Assembly: GCA_041671505.1 (NCBI GenBank)
Contig: JBAZBK010000017.1
Location: 82,499-146,498, forward strand
Length of the DNA: 64,000 nucleotides
From: JACPDH01 sp041671505
Lineage (GTDB): Bacteria; Acidobacteriota; Thermoanaerobaculia; Gp7-AA8
Direction of reading: 5' to 3'
Part shown: positions 63,474 to 64,000 of the stretch, piece after piece
How positions within the stretch are numbered: the first letter of the stretch is position 1
Layout of the letters: the number at the start of each line of letters is the position of its first letter
Program-made: the position numbers and the translations under genes
Notes under the pieces: generated by a model
The model's input: only the letters and a program-made list of their open reading frames with translations
Told to the model about the DNA's origin: nothing
Databases searched by the model: none

Positions 63474-63539
63474 GTCACAGTCAGGTCAAATGTGACGTAG
63501 ACCCTGTCTGCGTGTGACGGCGGAGGACAAATGTCACAC
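63474..63539. promoter_or_regulatory. Two TGTGAC/GTCACA inverted repeats upstream of the decaheme operon
   Basis: GTCACA at 63474-63479 with TGTGAC at 63491-63496, then GTGTGAC at 63512-63518 with GTCACAC at 63533-63539. The half-sites resemble CRP/FNR-family targets (TGTGA/TCACA), but the spacings (11 and 14 bases) and the order of the first pair are not classical. They lie 46-111 bases before the ATG. Confidence 0.5.
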
Positions 63540-63632
63540 CGGAGGGTGATTTCGGATTTGGGAGTCGGGATTTGGGATTTCGTCGGCCGTTCGAGCGCCG
63601 CGAAACAGCGTCGCACTGCCCCAACTGGCCTT

Positions 63633-63762
63633 GCGTTGACGTCGAAAAGCCGAAGTTAGAACGTTGAACGATGAATGTTGAACCCAGAAAGGGGTTCACG
63701 GCTGCGTTTCTGGGTTCTCAATTCATCGTTCACCGTTCTAACTTCGGCTTTTCGACGCTAAC
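63633..63762. repeat. Heptad-repeat palindrome, GTTAGAA/GTTGAA family, copy 3
   Basis: Same element as 58141-58270 inside the long direct repeat, with a few substitutions; several improve pairing between the arms (GCCGAAGTTAG against CTAACTTCGGC). Confidence 0.85.
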
Positions 63763-63827
63763 CCACGGCCATTGCCTTCCAGGCGAATCGCCCGGGCAGG
63801 CGAAGCAAATCCGCAATCCGCAACGCA

Positions 63828-63855
63828 ACGGCGCCCGGGTTTCCCCGGGCGCCGT
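63828..63855 (-). terminator. Hairpin after mtrB copy 2
   Basis: Identical to the 12-bp-stem hairpin at 58336-58363, 25 bases past the second mtrB stop. Confidence 0.6.
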
Positions 63856-63880
63856 CGTGGTTATCTACTGTTCGTGGTGG

Positions 63881-64000
63881 TTACCGGGTCAGGGTCAGGT
63901 AGATCCCGTACCGGGCCGCCGTGTAGTCCGACAGGTTCGTGGTCGTCTCGTCGTACTCGTCGTACGCGTACTCGGCCGCGATTCCTGCGCCGTTCCTGAG
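63881..64000 (-). CDS. Second MtrB/PioB-like barrel gene, 3' end only
   Basis: 39 codons plus stop are visible and encode the same residues as the C-terminus of the mtrB at 58389. The gene continues beyond the right edge. It lies upstream of the OmcA/MtrC-like gene on the same strand, so the locus is mtrB - omcA-like - dmsE-like - mtrB in transcription order. Confidence 0.9.
   Translation of the reverse strand, partial: LRNGAGIAAEYAYDEYDETTTNLSDYTAARYGIYLTLTR

Larger units (their letters stand above)
63573..64000. repeat. Long direct repeat, copy B
   Basis: Second copy of 58081-58508, running to the end of the window. Confidence 0.95.

Overview
The window is GC-rich, densely packed bacterial chromosome with no phage, plasmid or transposase genes. 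The gene set suggests an Acidobacteriota-like (possibly Thermoanaerobaculia/Holophagae-like) Gram-negative. It includes a decaheme conduit with an MtrB-type porin, an 11-gene nuo cluster running into ATP synthase F0 genes, a Ser/Thr kinase with FHA partners, a subtilase, and many intergenic palindromes. This taxonomic guess is inference; no rRNA gene is present to test it.

Layout. 1-5.1 kb: surface polysaccharide genes (two family-2 glycosyltransferases, a GT-B-like protein, a Wzt/Wzm-type ABC exporter) with an SDR gene between ATPase and permease. 5.1-7.4 kb: XRE regulator, TPR protein and secreted protein cassette. 7.7-11.7 kb: a second SDR and a large secreted subtilisin-like protease. 11.8-25.8 kb: one leftward block, midA - nuoABCD-HIJKLMN - atpZ-atpI-atpB-atpE, that is a complex I maturation methyltransferase, complex I without its NADH module (no nuoEFG) and the F0 start of an ATP synthase. 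26-28 kb: two c-type cytochromes. 28.3-33.2 kb: a signalling operon (FHA-STAS, Ser/Thr kinase, tetratricopeptide-like protein). 33.4-39.9 kb: an OLD-family nuclease, two different phosphofructokinases, GAF-PAS and duplicated STAS-like proteins. 40-46.3 kb: M3 peptidase, prolyl aminopeptidase, Cu/Zn SOD, acetyltransferase, bacilliredoxin. 46.5-50.9 kb: initiator tRNA-Met, a small-protein gene, a TetR-controlled oxidoreductase cassette and a truncated paralogue of the small-protein gene. 50.9-58.0 kb: a two-methyltransferase fusion protein with a glycosyltransferase, and a beta-propeller diguanylate cyclase. 58.1-64 kb: an extracellular electron-transfer cluster (OmcA/MtrC-like decaheme, DmsE/MtrA-like decaheme, MtrB/PioB-like barrel), with the 3' end of a second, nearly identical mtrB gene entering at the right edge.

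How it works together. The respiratory genes describe an electron path from an unidentified donor into complex I, proton or sodium coupling at F0, and a possible outlet through the outer membrane by the multiheme conduit. The c subunit carries the residues known to ligate sodium.

The most unusual signals lie between genes or at gene starts. Three families of intergenic palindromes are built from 7-bp tandem units. There is a REP-like GTGGCG palindrome family. Many genes have a TANNNT box 6-10 bases before the start codon, which predicts widespread leaderless transcription. Two matching 16-bp TetR operators flank the tetR gene.
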